Shown here: piece after piece, positions 5,857 to 8,850 of the stretch
How positions within the stretch are numbered: position 1 is the first letter of the stretch
How the letters are laid out: each line of letters begins with the position of its first letter
NCBI GenBank assembly: GCA_018813725.1
Contig: JAHJBD010000195.1
Span: forward strand, 1-8,850
Direction: 5' to 3'
Source: Nanobdellota archaeon
GTDB lineage: Archaea; Nanobdellota; Nanobdellia; Woesearchaeales; JAHJBD01
DNA length: 8,850 bases
Position numbers and translations under genes: made by a program
The notes under the pieces: model-generated
Seen by the model: only the letters and a program-made list of their open reading frames with translations
Told to the model about the DNA's origin: nothing
Database searches by the model: none

Positions 5857-6818
5857 TTGCTTAAGTATGATATCCTTGGTGCTTCAGTCGGTATCTTATC
5901 ATTTGGCCTTGTTGCTGTATTTATCCGGATTATCCTCTTTGCTGGTCCAGCAATGCTGCCTTTGATAAGAAGGTATGGGTTTTTTACATTGCCGTACCTG
6001 ATAAAGCCTGAATCATTATTTACTTCTTCAGGCTTGTTTCCAATCAATATGATCTGTTTGTTATAATCTACCCTTTGATGAAAGCCCATCTTGCCTGCAT
6101 GGGCTACCCTATACATAACATGGCCTTGTGCACTCCATCCGCCCAAAGACCCTGGGTTTCTTATTGATTTTTCTGATTTGTGTGATCTTAATGAGATTCC
6201 AAATCTCCTTACTGGGCCTTGGAACCCTTTACCTTTGGTGATAGCGTGAATGTCAACTTGCTGGCCAGAAGCAAAAACGTCTGTGATCGCGATCTCTTTT
6301 CCTAGCTTTTCTTGTGCAAACTTAAGCTTATCCTCTTTTTTGCCGCCTATGGCAATCTCAAACACTTCAGGCTTTTTCTTGCCGATACCGGTAAGTTTTG
6401 GCTGTGTATAGACCAGAAGCTTGATATCATCAAAATCCTTGACATCTTCAACCTTTTTAGTGACTGTTTTAGGCATTATGATCTTTTTGCTTAGTTCTTT
6501 GTCAAGGTTATCAGAAAGGACATCAGAAACGATCTTTATACCATCGATGGTGTTTTTGTAGAAACGGATAGAAGCAACTTTTAAAGGCGGGGTCTCGATC
6601 ACTGTTATCGGACATGAGATCTCTTGGCCTTTGGTTTTTGTCTTTGTTTTGTTATCAATGATGATCGCGTGTGTCATGCCCACTTTGTATCCTGCAAAAC
6701 CAAGCAGTTTGGCATCTTTAACATTAGCCCAAGACCTAACTCTAGCATAAGCTCTCTTAGCCCTTTTCCTGGGCCAAAATTGCATACTTCCACTTCTTGG
6801 ATTTCTAATGTTTGGCAT
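5853..6818 (-). CDS. rpl3: Ribosomal protein uL3 (L3), first gene of the operon
   Basis: A 321-residue large-subunit protein, a little shorter than many archaeal uL3 (about 330-360). The N-terminus PRSGSMQFWPRKRAKRAYARVRSW (7-30) and LLGFAGYKVGMTH (38-50) are archaeal signatures. TKGKGFQGPVRRFGI (194-208) precedes a loop with His213 and Trp228 (SLGGWSAQGHVMYRVAHAGKMG). By comparison with the yeast protein, this loop is the tryptophan finger approaching the peptidyl transferase centre. A GGAAG Shine-Dalgarno (6826-6830) lies 7 nt before the start. As first gene of the operon it probably receives transcripts from promoters in the 163-bp region upstream. Its stop overlaps uL4 by ATGA. Confidence 0.98.
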   Translation of the reverse strand: MPNIRNPRSGSMQFWPRKRAKRAYARVRSWANVKDAKLLGFAGYKVGMTHAIIIDNKTKTKTKGQEISCPITVIETPPLKVASIRFYKNTIDGIKIVSDVLSDNLDKELSKKIIMPKTVTKKVEDVKDFDDIKLLVYTQPKLTGIGKKKPEVFEIAIGGKKEDKLKFAQEKLGKEIAITDVFASGQQVDIHAITKGKGFQGPVRRFGISLRSHKSEKSIRNPGSLGGWSAQGHVMYRVAHAGKMGFHQRVDYNKQIILIGNKPEEVNNDSGFIRYGNVKNPYLLIKGSIAGPAKRIIRINTATRPNDKIPTEAPRISYLSK

Positions 6819-6981
6819 CTGTTTTCTTCCAACACTTTAGCCTTTTTTATAATTCCTTCTTTAGAACAAGACGTACTGAAAAAGTTATTATCTTCAGGCT
6901 GGTGTACAATGTTTAAAAACTATTTTTTAAACCGTTTATAAAGTGAATTAAGGTCCATTTATAAACATTGCTATTGGATAA
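6819..6981 (-). promoter_or_regulatory. Promoter and leader region of the ribosomal protein operon
   Basis: This 163-bp gene-free region lies between the primase stop and uL3. It is very AT-rich. Palindromic TTTATAAA boxes at 6935-6942 and 6958-6965 (23 bp apart) are good archaeal TATA candidates. Initiation about 25 nt downstream would give a leader of roughly 95-120 nt containing the uL3 Shine-Dalgarno. A third box, TTATAAAA (6845-6852), is too close: its transcript would start after the Shine-Dalgarno. A 9-bp inverted repeat (6911-6932) lies between promoter and gene. Promoter assignment is by motif only. Confidence 0.55.
6911..6932. repeat. Perfect 9-bp inverted repeat in the operon leader
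   Basis: GTTTAAAAA (6911-6919) and TTTTTAAAC (6924-6932) are exact reverse complements around a 4-nt spacer. It could be a regulator-binding operator just downstream of the TATA boxes. It could also be a weak AT-rich hairpin ending primase transcripts, since it lies about 50-70 nt after the primase stop. Sequence alone does not decide. Confidence 0.55.
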
Positions 6982-8472
6982 TTAAGATTTGGCCTTTTTG
7001 TTAGCATAGCGGGCCTTTTTGATAGCATAATTCACAGGATTCTTGATGTTCTTGCACAGATTATCCGGAATACACACCAAGAGGTCTTTGTAGTATGTGC
7101 TGTTGTCACAGTTTGCAGGAAGCACCTTTTTGTTATGCTGCTTATTGTATCTTATCTGGCCATTAATATATACCTCTCGTAATGGTTCTGCGTTTTTCTT
7201 GTTCCATTCCCCAAGCCTTTTTTCCATTGCATCGTGAGTCCAGCCTACGCTGCCGAGGAAATTGACCAAAATGAATAGCGCCCTTTTTTTGCCGTCTTCT
7301 AATCCTTCCAGGATCTTTTGGATGCATGGGGGAAATAGTGCTTCTGGTACTGCTTCCTCTAGCTCCTGATAGGTCTGCTGCGGTTCCTGCTTTTCTTCTG
7401 TCTTTTTTGATGCGATGGCAGACTCAAGAAGAGCAGCTGCCTCTATTTTTGCATCTGTCCTGTCTAAGAATCTCTGTGTGGTTATCACATTCTCTGGCTT
7501 TGCAAGCTTCTTGTCAAAGCTCAGCAATTTTTCTCGGTCGATGGGTATAGATGCTAATCCTGACTTTTCATGAAGAGAATAAGGCATCCTATAAAGGTGC
7601 CTGCTGGAGATAAGGATCGTATCGACTTCAATTATTGAAAGCGGATTAAATGTGCGATAATATGAATTTGAGCCGCATTTGCACAATGATGGCTTTGAGT
7701 TGAACTTTTCCATAAATATGCCGCATTTCTGGCATTTCATATATTCCTGGTCGCTTGCTATCCTTGATTCGCATCTTTTGCAGACGAATTCGGTTGACTC
7801 TCTTTTTTCTATCTCTATCTTTGATCCGCAATCTGAGCAGAATTTCTCTGTCAGTTCGTCGATGTCTTTGTTGGTGGATTCTTTAAGTTTGGCAAAGCTG
7901 ATCTTGAACCTGTTGCCAAAAACAATGTTGCCTTGTTCAGTCACCTTGATATGCTCTTTCTTGATATGGTCTAGAAGGTAAGCGGCCATGTCTCTTGCAG
8001 CCTCTGGAAACAGGTCTTTTGTATTGTTTTCGCCGATGGTTTTAGGCAGTGCCTCAAAAGGTATGCCTATATGGAACCCTTTGTTGCCGGAAAATTTAAG
8101 GGATATTGAGTTAATCCCCATGTCCTCTAATGACTTGATCAAAAGCCATGTTGTGATCTTAGCCAGCTGCCAATAAGGGCAGTCAATATCGAATACCATG
8201 TCCCAGCCGATCCTTAGCTCCTCTACATCTGCTCTTTTCATGTTTGGTGTGATATTTAGCGGGTTACCCCATAATTCTTCTGAGCAATGGAAAGATGTAG
8301 CGCCTTGCTTTGCAAGCTCGAATACGTCCCTAGGGTATTTTAAGATGTCTGGGCGTTTTCCAAAGAATTCATTGAATCTTACTGCAACTTCCTTGTTCTG
8401 GGCATGCTCGACCATAGCCTTCTGAATATCTTCACGCTGGTAATATTTTAGTGCTGTAATCTTATCTAACAT
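6982..8472 (-). CDS. priSL: Fused DNA primase: PriS catalytic domain plus PriL-type Fe-S C-terminal domain
   Basis: A 496-residue archaeo-eukaryotic primase that makes primers for replication. PriS motifs appear in order: motif I VFDID with D95 and D97 (metal ligands), motif II SGNKGFH (128-134), and motif III with D284, then the RMPYSLHEKSGL block (295-306). Between motifs II and III lie two Cys4 clusters, C212/C215/C231/C234 and C247/C250/C264/C266, read as tandem zinc ribbons. After a variable Glu/Gln-rich linker (about 350-378) the C-terminus matches PriL-CTD: PPCIQKILEGL (381-391), RALFILVNFLGSVGW, and NC-x11-C-x5-CKNIKNPVNY. Its four cysteines C383, C455, C467 and C473 are the expected 4Fe-4S ligands. 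Canonical archaea encode PriS and PriL separately; the single-chain form is known from Nanoarchaeum and other DPANN archaea. The gene has its own promoter, divergent from the Nudix gene. Confidence 0.9.
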   Translation of the reverse strand: MLDKITALKYYQREDIQKAMVEHAQNKEVAVRFNEFFGKRPDILKYPRDVFELAKQGATSFHCSEELWGNPLNITPNMKRADVEELRIGWDMVFDIDCPYWQLAKITTWLLIKSLEDMGINSISLKFSGNKGFHIGIPFEALPKTIGENNTKDLFPEAARDMAAYLLDHIKKEHIKVTEQGNIVFGNRFKISFAKLKESTNKDIDELTEKFCSDCGSKIEIEKRESTEFVCKRCESRIASDQEYMKCQKCGIFMEKFNSKPSLCKCGSNSYYRTFNPLSIIEVDTILISSRHLYRMPYSLHEKSGLASIPIDREKLLSFDKKLAKPENVITTQRFLDRTDAKIEAAALLESAIASKKTEEKQEPQQTYQELEEAVPEALFPPCIQKILEGLEDGKKRALFILVNFLGSVGWTHDAMEKRLGEWNKKNAEPLREVYINGQIRYNKQHNKKVLPANCDNSTYYKDLLVCIPDNLCKNIKNPVNYAIKKARYANKKAKS

Positions 8473-8552
8473 TTTCCCCTTTGGTAAGTAGGCAAATGCT
8501 GTTTATAACCTTTTTGGGACAGGTTTAAATATTTGATAATAAACTAATAATC
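8473..8552. promoter_or_regulatory. Divergent promoter region between primase and Nudix genes
   Basis: This 80-bp region carries back-to-back TATA candidates. For the primase, TTATAAAC on the minus strand (8501-8508) follows a purine-rich AAAAAGG that fits a BRE. It predicts a start near 8479, a leader of under 10 nt, and a purine run AAGGGG just ahead of the ATG. For the Nudix gene, TTTAAATA on the plus strand (8524-8531) predicts a start at about 8552-8556, on or next to the ATG at 8553. Confidence 0.6.
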
Positions 8553-8850
8553 ATGAGACCTAAAACTCCTCCGATTGCAGCAGACATCATAATACAATAT
8601 AGGGGTGGCATAGTACTTATAGATAGAAAGAATCCACCATTTGGTTGGGCAATACCTGGGGGGTTTGTAGATCTTGGAGAGACGGTTGAGGATGCTGCTG
8701 TCCGTGAGGCAAAGGAAGAGACAAATCTAGAAATTTCTGAACTTAAGCAGTTTAATACATATTCAGACCCTAAAAGGGATCCAAGGGGGCATACCATCTC
8801 CATAGTGTTCACTGCAAAAGGCTCTGGAGAACTGAAAGGCATGGATGATG
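8553..8850 (+). CDS. Nudix hydrolase, N-terminal 99 codons (runs off the right edge)
   Basis: Opens at ATG (MRPKTPPIAADIII) and stays open to the window end. The Nudix box is clear: G37-x5-E43-x7-R51-E52-A-K-E55-E56-T-N58-L59 (GGFVDLGETVEDAAVREAKE and onward), with the Glu residues that bind Mg. One deviation is Asn58 where the consensus has Gly. Downstream, YSDPKRDPRGHTISIVF (70-86) resembles Nudix enzymes annotated as ADP-ribose pyrophosphatases, which often carry a Pro about 15 residues after the box; P73 and P77 are near that position. The fold start (IVLIDRKNPPFGWAIPGGF) is typical. Substrate is uncertain: ADP-ribose or another nucleoside diphosphate derivative is inferred. TATA spacing and the lack of a Shine-Dalgarno suggest a leaderless mRNA. 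Confidence 0.92.
   Translation, partial: MRPKTPPIAADIIIQYRGGIVLIDRKNPPFGWAIPGGFVDLGETVEDAAVREAKEETNLEISELKQFNTYSDPKRDPRGHTISIVFTAKGSGELKGMDD

Noticed and set aside
6845..6852. TTATAAAA as the main promoter of the operon
   Set aside because: Start about 25 nt downstream would fall after the GGAAG ribosome binding site of uL3, so the boxes at 6935-6965 fit better.
7646..7831. Minus-strand 61-codon ORF inside the primase zinc region
   Set aside because: Alternative frame of the primase with a basic, low-complexity product; no independent start signals.
8525..8842. Minus-strand ORF of 105 codons opposite the Nudix gene
   Set aside because: The plus strand encodes a clear Nudix box and fold, so the reverse frame is a shadow.
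1..8850. CRISPR array, insertion sequence or prophage
   Set aside because: No regularly spaced repeats, transposase or integrase motifs, or terminal inverted repeats were seen; the window is core genome.

Overview
The window is a piece of an archaeal genome, most likely from a DPANN-type archaeon (Woesearchaeota/Pacearchaeota/Nanoarchaeota-like). Three things support this. The gene order is the archaeal S10-spc ribosomal order, with the archaea/eukaryote-specific members eS4 and aIF1 (SUI1). The promoter regions have TATA-box architecture. The DNA primase is a single chain joining a PriS-like catalytic part to a PriL-type iron-sulfur domain, a form known from Nanoarchaeum and other DPANN lineages. 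Sequence composition is moderately AT-rich. The phylum-level placement is inference.

Layout. Positions 1-6818 (minus strand, read right to left) hold one tightly packed ribosomal protein operon: uL3, uL4, uL23, uL2, uS19, uL22, uS3, uL29, aIF1/SUI1, a 129-nt non-coding spacer, uS17, uL14, uL24, eS4 and the first 15 codons of uL5, which runs off the left edge. Apart from that spacer, neighbouring genes overlap by 4-29 bp or lie 1-4 bp apart. Four junctions are 4-bp ATGA overlaps, as expected for translational coupling. Positions 6819-6981 are the operon leader/promoter region, with two TTTATAAA boxes and a perfect 9-bp inverted repeat. Positions 6982-8472 (minus) encode the fused primase. Positions 8473-8552 are a short divergent promoter region, and 8553-8850 (plus) hold the start of a Nudix hydrolase gene that runs off the right edge.

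How it fits together. The operon encodes assembly and core proteins of both ribosomal subunits plus start-codon selection factor aIF1. The primase makes primers for replication. The Nudix enzyme probably hydrolyses a nucleoside diphosphate derivative and looks transcribed as a leaderless mRNA.

Most unusual spot: the spacer between aIF1 and uS17 (1830-1958). Archaeal operons often carry the RNase P protein gene rnp1/Rpp29 here. Here there is instead a GC-rich segment (about 57% over its 82-nt core) that folds into a 10-bp hairpin capped by a GNRA tetraloop on the transcribed strand. The adjacent uS17 lacks the N-terminal Cys-containing block usual in archaeal S17. No CRISPR array, insertion sequence, complete tRNA or rRNA was seen, and no gene-free stretch exceeds 300 bp.
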